Source: Viscum album (taxonomy: Eukaryota; Streptophyta; Magnoliopsida; Santalales; Viscaceae). From it: a stretch of 64,000 nt of DNA. Made by a program: the position numbers and the translations under genes. How positions within the stretch are numbered: the stretch's first letter is position 1; each line of letters starts with the position of its first letter. Under the pieces are notes generated by a model, which was given only the letters and a program-made list of their open reading frames with translations, did not search any database and had not been told where the DNA came from. The stretch is taken from contig OY728152.1 in NCBI GenBank assembly GCA_963277665.1, positions 1,189,484,357 through 1,189,548,356 on the forward strand, written 5' to 3'. Shown here one piece after another: positions 1-12,240 of this stretch.

Positions 1-284
1 TCGGACATCCGTTTAATGCATCGTTCGAGGCACTGTGGCCCTGGAGTTGAGCCAGTCCTTCTAAAGTGGGTTTGGGATCCTTGCGGTTTGCTTTCATTTC
101 TCGGTGGCACGAAACTCTTAATGCGAATAATTAATTAATTGTTTAATTAATTAATTATTCTTGCGTCGGACCTAACTCCTACTTGGGATGTCTAATTGAC
201 GCGCGGTCAGCGGCAGTGTGACCCAAGTCCTCGTGCGGATGTTTTCAGATGCTTTCTGAAGCGTTTAGGTTGGAGACAAGTTGC

Positions 285-1044
285 GGGCCCCACAGGTCCT
301 AGTTCACATGTTTTACGGTGAAACACCACTTTTTCACACGATATCCGTTTAGGGTGTTTGAGTACACGTTTATAAGTGCTTTTCTGAGGGAATTACGGCA
401 GTGAAATCTGCCCGCCTAAATTCGGGCCCGAGGCATGGGCCCCACGAGGCAGATTTAGGACGTATGTTGTGTTTTTACGACTTATGATACATAATTCTAT
501 TCAGGGCAAATGAATAGCCTATTTCACGTGGTTATATGAAAGGAACGCAATGGTATGATCTGCATGACATGTTTCGGGATCGAGGTGTGGGCCCCACAGG
601 GCCTCGTTTGCATATAACGCGGGGAGTTGCAGCTTCAACATCTGGAGTCCGTTTTAAGAACCGTCAGTGGCGTTGTGACACTGGAATTGAGGTGAAGTTG
701 ACCAAGGTGGTTTCAGGAATTGAATCTGGAGTTGAGGGGTGGGCCCCACGATCCGTTACTTAAGTTGTGTGCAGCGTACTATGCCTTTTTCTTTAGACGT
801 TTGTTTGGCACATATGAGTAGTCATTTCAACATGTTTTTCTGAGATCATTGCGATGGCACAATTCTCCAAATCTCTTTTGGGACTGAGGTGCGGGCCCCA
901 CAAGACGTCATATGGGCCAAAAGTTGTGTTGAATAACTTTTGCAACAGGATTCTGTTTCCTGTGAGTAAATAGTCTATCTCGCGTGTTTTTTCATGAGGA
1001 TCACAATGGTGAAATCTGTTTGGGAGTGCGGAGCCTCTTTTGAG
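285..1044. repeat. 152-bp tandem array with GGGCCCCAC box
   Basis: The box GGGCCCCAC starts at 285, 437, 589, 741 and 893, exactly 152 bp apart each time. Sequence between the boxes is diverged but shares fragments such as CACGTGGTT- and GTTTTACG-like stretches. A sixth, decayed unit may follow near 1035. The box contains the palindrome GGGCCC. The array lies inside the LTR of element I. Confidence 0.8.
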
Positions 1045-1184
1045 ATCTCATTAAATGTGTAAACATTAAAGGGTGTTGGTCAGAGGTTCCATTGACGCAC
1101 TCTGAACCAATGCACGATAGCGGTGTTAGTGACACCCAGTGATGGCATGGGAAGTGCGGAGTTATCGGACCAGTTCCGGGTTTT

Positions 1185-1532
1185 CCCTCCAGTGGGGCTA
1201 GGCAGTGGGTTACCAGACGACCTTAGGGTTGACCCTCCAGCAAGGCTGGGTAGTGGGTTACCTAATGACCTTTTGTGGTTCACCCTCCAGTGGGGCTGGG
1301 CAGTGGGTTACCTGACGACCTTTTGTGGTTTACCCTCCAGCGGGACTGGGCAGGGGGTTATCTGATGACCTCTTGTGCTTTACCCTCCAGTGGGGCTGGG
1401 CAGTGGGTCACCTGACGACCTCTTGTGTTTTACCCTCCAGCGGGGCTAAGGAGTGGGTTACCTAATGACCTCTTGTGGTTTACCCTCCAGTTGGGCTGGC
1501 TAGTGGGTTACCCGACGACTTCTTTCAGACTC
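1185..1532. repeat. 50-bp minisatellite, about 7 copies
   Basis: CCCTCCAG starts at 1233, 1283, 1333, 1383, 1433 and 1483, an exact 50-bp period; a first, shifted copy is at 1185. The unit also contains GGGCTGGGCAGTGGGTTACC and GACGACCTCTTGTGGTTTA, with a few substitutions per copy. It lies within the LTR of element I. Open frames through it on both strands are by-products of the repeat. Confidence 0.9.
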
Positions 1533-2498
1533 GGCCCTTCTATGAGGCTAGTTAATGACTTTTCTCTGTGATTATCGAAGCGGGACCCTTGGTTATACGG
1601 TTTAGCGATGAGGCCTCTTGAAATATGGGGTTTTTGGGAATCAGTGATGGATATCATTTAAACTTTTGGCGACTTTTCATGGGCTGATCTTGGAGATAGA
1701 GATCCCCTTACACACTCGTTCGGGTTTTTGTTGAGCATATATATACTCCATACTTTTTTTCTCACTCCTTGGGTTCAGTTACTCTCCTTATATGAGGGGC
1801 GAAGACGTGCGGGGTATGCCACGTTCTTTCCGTGTCTAGCTCCTCTTGTTTGGATGAGCATGCTTCCTTTCTCTTGTCAGGTTGAGCTACACTCTATCTT
1901 TTGTACTCTAACCCTGTTCTTGCTCCGTCTACTGCTCACCATTTTTTGTATCTCCTTCATCGCTCCCTCCAGCTTTTGGGGTATCCTACAGAGTATCTTT
2001 ATACTCACCTCTACTTGGGCTTTGCCCGCACTTGGTGTGCCCTTTTAGACAACGGACAGGTCGATCGAGACTATGGAGGAGCGTAGAGGAAACAAGAGCT
2101 TGGGTTGCGTTCAGTGGAAGTAGGAGGATTTCCGGGTGTGAGACTCACTAGTGGTTTACTTTCATTTTACTTGTTTCTAGGTTGTGGCACCTTTCTGGTT
2201 GGGTGCGTGTTTCGCCCCATTTACTATTCAGTTTACTTGGTAGTCTACTTTTCAGCACTCCACTTGTACAGGTTAGAGGTCGATGCATGTATGTTGGTTT
2301 CCCTTTTTGTAGAAGTATTGTATCTTTCTTTCTTTTCTCTACACTTTTTCATTGAGTTAGTTGTGTGAGTGTGTGTATAGTTTCTTAGGAAAAGTCCTCC
2401 CCTAGTTGTGACTTCAGCACTAGTCGCCATCCCCTAGCCTATGGAGGCGGGTTTCGGGTAGTTGCGGCTCGAACCCTAGTAGGGGTTGGGTCGTGACA
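1533..2498. other. 3' portion of the element I LTR, non-coding
   Basis: Pyrimidine-rich, moderately GC-rich DNA with no recognisable coding. The last 50 bp (GTTGCGGCTCGAACCCTAG followed by GGGGTTGGGTCGTGACA) has the look of a Gypsy LTR terminus. Related wording (GGTTGGGTCATGA) recurs near 43000. Confidence 0.45.
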
Positions 2499-2597
2499 TC
2501 AAATTGCAACCTCATCAATAGACAATCCATAGACTGTTATATTTCATTTCTCAAGGGAATAAATTATTTGATTGGGGTATCATGAAAAAAACCCTCA
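2499..2597 (+). repeat. Remnant of the 5' LTR of element A
   Basis: Positions 2499-2597 match 22370-22468: both read CAAATTGCAACCT, then an AT-rich stretch, then ATGAAAAAAACCCTCA. The shared CA end at 2597 and 22468 is the LTR end. Gag-like coding begins shortly after 2620. The rest of this LTR would lie left of element I, outside the window. Confidence 0.6.
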
Positions 2598-2628
2598 AGT
2601 CGTCTGGATATATTTATAGGGAGGTTTC

Positions 2629-4440
2629 TTGAGCTGTTTTGTTCAAAGAATGAAATGGAATTTTGACCCAAATTTTTTACCACTAGATTCTGAAATCAAT
2701 AGAAATTATCACATTAGGGATAGAGTGATTATAAATCTCCTTGATCCTAGTTTTGAATATAACACTAACACACTGATAAAAAATTTAGTTAAACCTAAAA
2801 TTAAAATGGCTAACAATATAACCTTGAAATAATTGCCTTCATACTATGATGACAATTAAAAAAACCATATGGAATATCCTGAAGCACCTACTATATTTTA
2901 AATTAAATTTGGTTTTATTCACCAACTACAAAAAAATTAATGAATTTCCTAGTGAATATCACTATAAACATATTCAATGATTCATAAATCTTTGTTTCAA
3001 TATAAAACCCCAAGTATTTTATGGAAATCAAATGAAATTGAGGTAATTTATTTTTTCTTTAGTAGGATTATCCAAAGAATGGGGTTTCTATTAAAATTAA
3101 ACTTTAATTAGAGATTGGAATGAATTGAAGAGGATTTTCTTGAAAAATATTTCCCTACATTTTGAACTACTTCCATTCAAAAAGAGATTTGTGAGATTAG
3201 GAAAACTCAAGGTGAAACATTTCATGAGTATTGGGAGTGATTCAATAATATCTATTTTAGTTTCCTCCACCATCAAATCAATGAAAAACTCCTAATTCAA
3301 TATTTTTATGAAGTATTTTTTCATATTGATAGGAGCATGATTGATGTATCTTCAAGACAAAATTTAGTTAACAAAACACCAGCTATTGTAAGGAATTTTA
3401 TAATAAACATGGACCAAAATTCTCAATAATTTAGAATAAGAGGCCTTCATGTGAAATATTCCCATGAAGTACCCACTTTTATCATTAAAAAACATCATTG
3501 AGAGTCAACATACTGATATTACCATTATGGTGAGGTCAATGATGGTTTCAAACACCCCCTCAAACTCCACTTTAACCTAAAATAACTTTTTAATTGCAAT
3601 TCAATTATAGAATTTTTTTTCTTCTAAAGAACATTTTAGTGACTAATTATCACAAATTAAAGAGCCTTTTGACTGTTGCAATGTTTTTTCCCTAGAAATA
3701 TCATACAATAAAACCAAAAAAGACTTTTTAATCCAACAACAATTTCAATCAGGGATAGAAAAATCACTCTAATGAAAGATTTCAACAAACTGAATAGTAA
3801 AGGAGATTCTTCCAAGGTCATTCAAGTAATTTCCAACTAAGATATTTCAATGATAATTCGAATGATCATTTTGGAAGAAACTTTTATCCTTCCTAGCCCA
3901 CTAAAAAGTCATATAGTAATCTTGAATAAACAATGAAGAAATAATGGGAATAAATGATACAAACACAAGAATCAATGAGACAATAACAAGAAGCCTAAAA
4001 TATGCAATAGAACATATTTAATACATTTGGGATTCAAGTGGGTAAAATAGAAAATGATCTTAATAGCATGAGATATAGAATTAGTTGAGTTTTACCTTCA
4101 CAACCCCATTTGAATATGAGATATGGAAATGAAATTTGAGTTCTATAGAACATAAAATTGTAACTAGATTGAATAACAATCAAACTAAGAAACTTAAAAC
4201 TATTGTTGACCTTAAAAATGATCAAGAGAGTTTCAAACCACTTCCATATAGTTTAGACACTATGAAAGAGAATAAAAACCTTTATATAAATGATTTAAAT
4301 TGTAAATTTTATTTGAATGATAACATAAATTCAAAAGAAGAATCTATATTTGAAAGAACCAATAATAATTTTAAGAGAATGTTCGTTCATTATGTTTCTC
4401 AAAGTAGTACTCAAAATAGTCCAGAACCATTGAAATAGCC
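2629..4440 (+). pseudogene. gag remnant of element A
   Basis: Degenerate Gag (capsid) of a Ty3/Gypsy retrotransposon. The clearest stretch is 3150-3450, where pieces in changing frames read FKKRFVRLGKLK, then LLIQYFYE, then DRSMIDVSS and LVNKTPA. Those blocks are characteristic of the plant Athila/Tat gag domain. Upstream, 2629-2831 and downstream 4136-4438 are open for 60-100 codons without a clear domain. Several stops and frameshifts interrupt the gene. In the live element Gag assembles the virus-like particle. Confidence 0.6.
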
Positions 4441-4639
4441 TTTTAATTTTCCTAGAACTGAACCACCAGTGAAGGACAGTGTTGAAAAAGAGTTGGATAA
4501 TTATGTATAGGAAACCTTTAAGAAAGTTTGAATCAATATACATGTGTTTGATGCAGTAAAAAGATTCCAAGATATGCTAAATTTTTTAAATAGACGTGTT
4601 TCCAAAGTAGGAAAATCAAAGGATGGAAAATTTTAAATT

Positions 4640-5100
4640 TAGGTAGGAATGTTTCATCCATGATTCTACAAGATTTACCTATCAAACGTAAAGAATGGGG
4701 AACCTTTTATATTTTTTCCATCATAGGGGAATTGGAATTAAAGGATGTTATTATTGATTTAATAGTTCTATTAATTTTATACCACATTCTGTTTACTCAT
4801 AATTATAGGTTGGGGAGCTAAAAAACTCTAGATTTATCATTCAAATTGCCAAACAAAGTACCACAAAACCTTCTTGAGATGTAGAGTATGTTTTATTTCA
4901 GGTAAGAGATATGATTTTTCTAGTGGATTATTACTTCATAGATATGGAAGATGATTAGTTTAGTAAACATGAACCTCTCATTCTAGGGATACCCTTTATA
5001 AATACTACTAAAAAATCATTAATGTTCACAAAAGAACCCTTTCACTTGAAGTTGAAGGATATTTTTTACACTTAAATATTTTTAGTCCATAAAATACCTA
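4640..5100 (+). pseudogene. Retroviral-type aspartic protease remnant of element A
   Basis: Fragments read FIFSIIGELELKDVIIDL followed by a leucine-rich stretch, where family members have the active-site D-(S/L)-G-A loop. Further on SHSRDTLY and LEVEGYFLHLN line up with the conserved ILGRPFL and LEVNIF blocks of this protease. The Gly-Ala of the active loop is lost (DLIVL). It lies between gag and RT as expected. Confidence 0.5.
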
Positions 5101-5343
5101 ATTAAGGATCATTCATCCCCTCATGTGAACATTATTGATTGATATTCTACTGAAATTGATGAGTGTGAACCATTTGATATAGAAACTATTCTTAAAACAA
5201 TTTTTGATAATCTATAAGTTGATTTAAATAAAATCATTACCAAACTAGAAAATAAGGAAATTTCTTTTAAAACATATCTCAAGAACATAGAAAGAGATTA
5301 ACTTGATTTAAAACATGAATTTACATTCAAATATATAATTCCA

Positions 5344-6454
5344 TTGAACAACCACACTTGTGAGAAGTGTAGTCAAAAACTTGATCATCATAAATTTGAT
5401 CTAAAATCTGATTTTTTGAATAATTCACTAAAAGATGAAATTAATTTCATTAAAACACTTAATACTTATTTTACCAATGAAAATAATCTAGTAGATCAAG
5501 AATTAAAACCGCTGCCTGAGAACCTAAAATGTGCTTTCTTAGGTGAGAATGAACAATTCTATGTCATCGTTTCAAAAGAGTTATCAAGAGACCAAGAGAA
5601 GCAACTATTAATAATATGTAAAACCAATAAAAAACATTGTATGGAATCTATTTGATTTAATTTTAATTAGTCCCTTAATGTTCATGCATATAATTCTTTT
5701 AGAGGAAAATTCTAAATCAATGATACAATTTCAAAGAAGATTGAACCAAATACCTTCAAAGGTTTTTAAGAAATAATTCACCTCCTTGTTATTTATTTTA
5801 TTTATTTTTAGCATTATTGATAGTAAAGAAGTGATCATCATCCAATTTATCCCCAAAAAAATGTGGATTTACAATCTCAAGGAAGTAATTTGGTGAGCTT
5901 TTCCCTGTTATGCTTCTAAATAAATGTAGGATGTGCATCGATTAAAGGAAACTAAATTTTGTGACAAGGAAAGACCACTTACAAATGTCATTTCTTGATC
6001 AAGTCATTGAAATGTTAGCTGGACAAATAATATATTATTTTCCTAATAGACACTCTGGTTATTTCCAAATTCATATTACACTATAAGATCAATATAAAAC
6101 TAGTTTTACAGTCCCCTTTATAAACTTTTCTTATAGAATTATTCCCTTTGGATTATATAAATTCTCCTCAAACTTTTCAAAGGTGTATTATGATAATTTT
6201 CTATGAATTTATATAAACTTACATGGAATATTTTATAGATTACTTCACTGTTTAGGGTTTATCATTTGAAATATTTTTAAATACTTTGACTCGTGTTCTA
6301 GGAACTTTCATTAATGAGAATCTTTCTCAATTATGAAAAATTCAATTTCTTAGTAGATAAAGGGATTTTTTATGGTCTTGTTTTGTCTCTAGATGGAATT
6401 AAAGTTGATTAATCAAAATTTTAGGTCATTTATTCATTTTCATATCCAAAAATA
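5344..6454 (+). pseudogene. Reverse transcriptase remnant of element A
   Basis: The N-terminal linker is open at 5344-5655; its second half, LKPLPENLKCAFLGENEQF, is the conserved block that opens Athila/Tat pol. The RT palm then decays through several frames: TFQRCIM at about 6175 (usually TFQRCMM) and the catalytic box near 6232 reading EYFIDYF. The family box is F-(V/M)-D-D-F; the second Asp codon is TAC (Tyr) at 6241-6243. The enzyme copies element RNA into cDNA; this copy is inactive. Confidence 0.65.
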
Positions 6455-7000
6455 GTGAGATATATGATATCCTTCCTTGGTCATGCTGGTTTTTATAAGA
6501 TATTTATAAAGGATTTTAGTAAGGTTTCACTTCATTTTTCAAGATTGATCCAAAAGGACACCCAATTTGTCTTCATTGAAAGTTATAAACAATCCTTCAG
6601 GGTGTTGAAACAAAAACTGATAACCCATCCCATTGTTCAACCACCCAAATGGGACTTTCCCTTTGAAATCATGACTGATGTGTCTGAATTTTCTCTATGG
6701 GAAGTTTTGAGTCAAAGAATGGAAATGAAATATAATCTGATTGGTTATGCTTCACAAACTTTAGATCATGCCCAATAAAACTATAAATCATTTTAGAAAG
6801 AACTATTGGTTTTTTATTTTTTAGATAAATTTATATGTTATCATGTAGGCTCCAAAGTGATTCTTTTCACAGACCATTCTGCAAGTAGTATTTTATTGGA
6901 GAAACGTGACGTAATACCAAAACTTTTGAGGTGGATATTATTTTTAGGAGTTTGATGTTGAAATAAATGATAATAAAGGAACTAAAAATCTTAATTCCAA
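6455..7000 (+). pseudogene. RNase H domain remnant of element A
   Basis: Open from 6455 to 6775, then continuing after a stop. The start SFLGHAGFYKIFIKDFSK is the conserved RT thumb/connection block of plant Gypsy pol. FEIMTDVSEFSLWEVLSQR is the RNase H start, with the first Asp retained, followed by YASQTLDHAQ. Past the stop come SKVILFTDHSASSILLEK and PKLLRW. Only a few stops are present, so this is one of the better preserved parts of A. Confidence 0.75.
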
Positions 7001-7013
7001 ACATTTTAGTAGG

Positions 7014-7595
7014 ATGATGACTATTTTGAATAGAAAACTTCAAATATATTCACTAATTAAGGAAAACTTAACTAATGAAGATTTGTATGCTTTAAATAGT
7101 GAAATACCTTGGTTTTCTGATTTGGTAAATTATTTGCATATTGATGAAGTTTATAATTATTTTTTTGAGAAAAAAAATTCTAAACATGTGATTAATTCAA
7201 ATAATTTCATTTATTATTATCCTTCACTATGGCATGTTGGTAGTGATAAAATGATTACAAGATGTATTTTAAATTATAAATTTCAATTAGTCCTACATTT
7301 TTATCACACTTTTAGGTGTGTAGGAAATTTTGGACCCCAAATTACTATAATAAAAGTGTTAGATTCTGATTTATATTGGCCAATTATTTTCATAGATGAT
7401 TTATAATTTTATAGAACATTTAAAAAAATATCAATTTCAATTTTACATTACTAAATGGAATGAGATACCTCAATAAATAATTTTGTTGTGTGATGTATTT
7501 GATGTATGGGGTATATATTTTATAGGAACCCTCAATAATTATTTTTCTTTTATTTATATCTTTTATTATTTTGATTATGTTTCAAAGTGGGTAGA
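7014..7595 (+). pseudogene. Integrase remnant of element A, part 1
   Basis: Open at 7014-7403. EIPWFSDLVNYL is the linker of Athila/Tat pol; the zinc-binding region follows with HFYHTFRCVGNFGPQ and the block VLDSDLYWPIIF. After a stop, 7480-7595 reads FDVWGIYFIGT and DYVSKWVDV. The first catalytic Asp of the DDE core is TAT (Tyr) at 7516-7518. The frame stops where the solo LTR F1 enters and resumes at 12241. Confidence 0.75.
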
Positions 7596-9464
7596 TGTAA
7601 CGCCCCGACCCCAGTTACCCAGAGTTGGTGCATTATTTTAATACATTGGCATGATTTCAAGGAACCAAGTCTCGAAGGACTAATCAGTTTAGCAGTCTTG
7701 GAAAATAGAGTACATACATGAATGTTACATTAAACATTCAAACATAAAACACAACATAAATAATCCATTTACAATTCCATTATTCCCCTATCATAACCCT
7801 GAATATCAAACAGAATACACTTCTTGGAATCCTGGAAAAACAAAACATAAGAAAGGGGTGATCTCAGATGCTCAGTAAGGATAAATAATTTAGGGAATCT
7901 ATAAACTTTTAATGCAATATGTGTAATAAAAACAACAGCCTTTTAAACATAAACTTGAATATAATATGGAGAAAATAAATCAAACATTACCATATAAACA
8001 TTCACATTTTTTTCAAAAGGGAATTCTCATGTGTGTCCTTTTCGAACCCTCCACACAAGGAAACCCCCCTCCCCACGAAGAGGTCACTCCGGAGTGAGCC
8101 CAAGCCAGGAAGGATTCATTTCCATCTGATATGGAAGAGTATCCCGGAGGGTGACAACCCGAGAATCAGTGGTTCATCAAGCAATCCGTCAGCATGGGTG
8201 GGTTGTGCCTCATTTTTCCCACCCGGACATCATTACAACATATTCAAGGCCTCGTTCCAAGACTACAAATAAATATTTTGGAAAGGTCTAGTGCCAAGAA
8301 ACTAATTTGTCTCATGATACCTACCGATTCCTCAAGGATATATGTCAGGCTTCACCCATCACTTTCTAACAACAATGCATTCCTCATATGAAAAATGTTG
8401 AAACATAACATAAACATTCGTATTAAAACTACCATATGAAATGTTAATACTTTAACCATAAACCATTAATGGTATAAAAATAACACATCTACAGTCAAAC
8501 ATATCACAAAACCTTAAATACAATATGGATAATTGTATCATAATAAATAAAATTCAAACAAGTGTAAAAATAATCAAAGGATGTTGACATTGATGAAATC
8601 AAAACAATTTCAGAGAAATATCTCTTTCTGTTTTGAAATCATTTAAATTTAACATAATTATAAAATAAAACCTTTATTTTGAAAATATTATTATAAGCTT
8701 GTAAGGTAATATTTGAAGATGTTATAATGGAAAAAAAATAACTACACCTGTTGTATAAGTTAAAAAAGACATTCTTACCTTAATTTTTTAAAAAGTCAAA
8801 AAGTACCTTGTTTGGAAAATGACGGAAAGATTCCTTTATAAACATTTTATAAAAAGTAAAACAAGGGTATAAATGAATTTAAAACATTAGTCTAGGAAAT
8901 AGTAAAAATGTTTTGAAATAAATTTTTAAGAAACATGGATGTGGATGATAAAGAGGTCCTAGTAGATACTCACGTATAAACAACCTTAGATAATAAAGAG
9001 ATTGTAAAATTAACCCTTACCTAGCACTTTCCTTTGGTTGAAGGTATATTTAACCTCATGTATAATGACCATAGTATGTTATTAAATTATAACTGAACCA
9101 TATTCATATTTATTATATCATACATGATTCATTTATTACTTTATACTACCCATTTAATAATGATTTCCATGTTAAATTAATATTTCAGGTAATAATCGAT
9201 TTCTTTAACGTACGTGTTTTAACTTGTTATTATTGATTGTATCATTTAGATCATGACTTAAATACTTCCAGAATATAAAACATCATTTGTATATAATATA
9301 TATTTACAATATAAATATGTATAAAATATAGATATATGAAATGGAAAACACCGTTTATGGAGATGGTAGGTCGTATGTACGCATAAACGTTGTTTCTATT
9401 TTCATATCGTATTGAACGAAAGTAAGTGAATAAGATATATGTAAGTACATACATATATAAATAC

Positions 9465-9497
<33 letters not shown>

Positions 9498-12240
9498 TAG
9501 TATAATTATTATTTCATGAATTACATACTTATTAATAATATATATTTTTATAATCATCGTTGAATGGTGAACCTAGAAATGAATCTCATCGCGTCGTGGA
9601 GACGATAAGTCGTACATACACACGAGCGAAGATATCATTTCCTTAATGATTAAAAGGTGTGGAATTGGATGGTATATTAATTTTATATAGAAATTAGAAT
9701 GTTATTTTCATTATTTATATACATATTACTCATCATTATATCCATCCAAATAACATATTATTGAATAACAATTTACACCATGAGATGGAGACGGTAAGCC
9801 GTACGTATGCACACATGGTGACATTATCATTCATAGGATGGATAGAATAATGAGTGTGGATGTACCATATTTATAATAAAATCACATTATATATATGGTA
9901 ATTGAGTTAATATTTTTTTATGGAAATAACAAATAAAGAGAATGTGGAAGAAGAAAAGAACTTTGACAGAGGTGATAAAATAATAACCACTTCTTTGGGT
10001 GTTTCCATTTTATTTGAAGAAAAGGGATCTTTAGGTTGGATTTATGCTCAAGGGAAGGCCTTTGGGTTTAATTGAGGGAAGTGGGGAGGATATTTTTTCA
10101 GGGTTTGGCCGAGCCAAATGGCTTTGGAGGTGTTATTTTAAGAAGGGTAAGTACACTTTTATAAGAGAGGTGAGGGTCACTTTAGGAACAGTTTTAAATA
10201 TTATTTTATTATAAAATCATTTTCAGTTTCTAATGGATAAAAATTGATTTATTTCAAATATAATTTGTGGATGGGTCTAAATACTCTCAACCAATAGGTT
10301 TTATACAAGTTTAGGTCACCATATTAACCCTATATTTTAGATTTAACTCTTAGTTAAATAGTTTAACTTTTACCATGTCCTCTAGTATTAATATAATAAA
10401 TTGTTAATAAACTTAATATAAAAAGACAAGAGAACCCCGAGTGGTTAATTATTGATATATCCTAACCTTATCTAATTCCTTTGGCCAAACCTTAGGTTTT
10501 TATAAATATTATATCAATTAATAATATAGTATTTGTTTTAAAAACTCATTTATATCAATTTTGACACTATTTGGTATTTTGTTTTTGTTAAAGTCATAAA
10601 AAATTTATCACTTCAAAAAGATTTATTTAATCAAACCTAACATGTCATATTAACCTAGAAAATTCGTGGATGACATCAAAATCCTCAATTTACATTTATT
10701 TTTATATTTTTAATATCAATTATTTTAATCTTTCATTGATAATGTAATTACTGCATCATCATTGGGTCATAACGAAATTTAATAATTTAATCTCTAAAAA
10801 TTATAAATAAAATATAATTATGTAGGAAATATTTTCAGATTTATAATTAATATTTATAATCGAATTTATCTTATGTATAACCTTATATTAAAAAAAATTA
10901 GTTATTAAACTTTGAATTTAACACTTTTAAATCTTCTTTAAATAAAATAATAATAAATTTCATAATCTAATACAAGTGGACCAAAAGGATCATATTTTAT
11001 TACTAAGGTTGGTTTTGGTCTAAATACACTTATCCAATAGAATTAGGACATGTTATAGGGTAATTATAATATCATTTTTACCTTTAATTACCCTATTTAC
11101 TTTAAACCATGGTAAATATAATTCCAAAGTTACTATTCACTAAAATAATTTTCCTCTTATTGAACCTCATTTTACTTACTGATGTCAACCGTGTCTCTCA
11201 AATTTTTGAAATTCAATTCACAGAAGCGGTAAAATTACGTTTTATGCAAATCTGCAAATAAGCCTAGAATGTGGTTAAAAGAAGTTAAAAAGTTCAATAA
11301 AATTTTATACATCTAATTTTATTATAAAATGACTCCAATGAATTAAATTGAACTTATATATTAATTATATATCTATTTTTACTTAAAATAAATTTAATAA
11401 AATAAATAATTATTTAAATAAAAAGTCAGTTTAAACAATAACAGAGTGTTTTTCACTATTCATCAAAAAATGAAAGTTTTCCGAAAAATACCAAAAATCG
11501 CCCTAAGCTAATTTTGATATTCTGAATTAAAAAATTAATTCTATTTTAAAAAATTCAAAACATATAAGTTTCATTAATTAATTTAAATTAATTCTTGCTG
11601 TCAAAACCAAAAATCGGGTTATTAAAAAGTAAAAACTATCAAAAGATTGACAGGTGTTTATGTCAAATTTAAATGTGAAATTACTTATAATGACCTAAAT
11701 TTTATTAAATAATAAAAATATAATCTAATTATACATCCAAAACATTCATATTCAAAATTTAATACTATAAATTATTTCTATTAAAAAAGTTTTTTTCAAT
11801 TAAAATTTAGTATTTTTTTCACTATTCATAAAAATATGAAAGTTATCAGAAAAGTACCAAAAATTTATCCAAACTAAATTTTTATTATCCTTATTCTAAA
11901 GAAGAATTTAATTTCATTAAATTGGAATATATAAAAGTGTCAAATATTGGTTTAAAAAAAATCTCCATTAAAAGGTGATAAAATTTCATTTTTGAAAAAT
12001 ACTTCTTTTATCTGAAAAAAAATGGATTTGTTCTTATATTTTGTCTAATAAACACATAATATTTATTCTAAAATTATATAGAGTATATAAAATTCAAAAT
12101 TCAGTTAATACTATTCATAACCGCTTTTTGGACGGCTATTTTGGTAAGTTTTGGTGCGCTCGAACTCAGTGTTGCGTGTATTAAAAAGTTATTGAATTAC
12201 TTTGAAGAGATAGAGTGCTATGGAATTTTGGGGTGTCACA
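7596..12240. mobile_element. F1: 4.6-kb solo LTR inserted in element A integrase
   Basis: It begins TGTAACGCCCCGACCCC and ends GGGGTGTCACA, so the ends form a short inverted repeat with TG...CA. GTAGA flanks it on both sides (7591-7595 and 12241-12245), and removing it with one GTAGA rejoins the integrase reading (…KWV then EVIPT). There is no primer site, polypurine tract or pol inside, so it is a solo LTR left by LTR-LTR recombination. Its first 100 bases and its internal blocks near 8320 and 11180 match F2 at 50475. The TGTAACGCCCC start is typical of plant Tekay/Del-like Gypsy LTRs. Short ORFs inside (for example 8033-8272) have no domain. Confidence 0.85.
9355..9830. repeat. Three spaced copies of a GTACGTATGCAC-type block in F1
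   Basis: GGAGATGGTAGGTCGTATGT at about 9359, GGAGACGATAAGTCGTACAT at about 9598 and GGAGACGGTAAGCCGTACGT at about 9786 are diverged copies of one block, each followed by a TA- or CA-rich palindromic stretch. Spacings are about 238 and 188 bp. An (AT)n tract lies between the first two copies (about 9460-9496). Confidence 0.6.

Larger units (their letters stand above)
1..2498 (+). mobile_element. Element I: right part of a Ty3/Gypsy-type LTR
   Basis: Non-coding DNA ending in GGGTCGTGACA at 2498, the usual CA end of a plant Gypsy LTR. From 2499 the sequence matches the stretch beginning at 22370, so 2498/2499 is an insertion junction inside the 5' LTR of element A. No primer binding site follows, so this is either a solo LTR or the 3' LTR of an element starting left of the window. 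It carries two tandem arrays, annotated separately. Its last 500 bases resemble 42480-43010. Short ORFs here have no recognisable domain. The left end and left target-site copy are not visible; the right copy would begin TCAAA. Confidence 0.6.

Noticed and set aside
536..763. 75-codon frame in the 152-bp array
   Set aside because: Lies in LTR tandem repeat; neighbouring units do not keep the frame.
1123..1365. Frames across the 50-bp minisatellite
   Set aside because: Unit length is not a multiple of three and the peptide does not repeat in frame beyond the array.
285..1532. CRISPR array
   Set aside because: Repeats are long, diverged and contiguous, with no short identical repeats and unique spacers; the context is plant nuclear DNA.
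8033..8391. Two overlapping frames in a GC-richer part of F1
   Set aside because: No domain; the region is LTR and the equivalent in F2 does not keep the frame.
7596..12240. A complete retrotransposon in place of a solo LTR
   Set aside because: No primer site, polypurine tract, internal LTR pair or pol motif inside.
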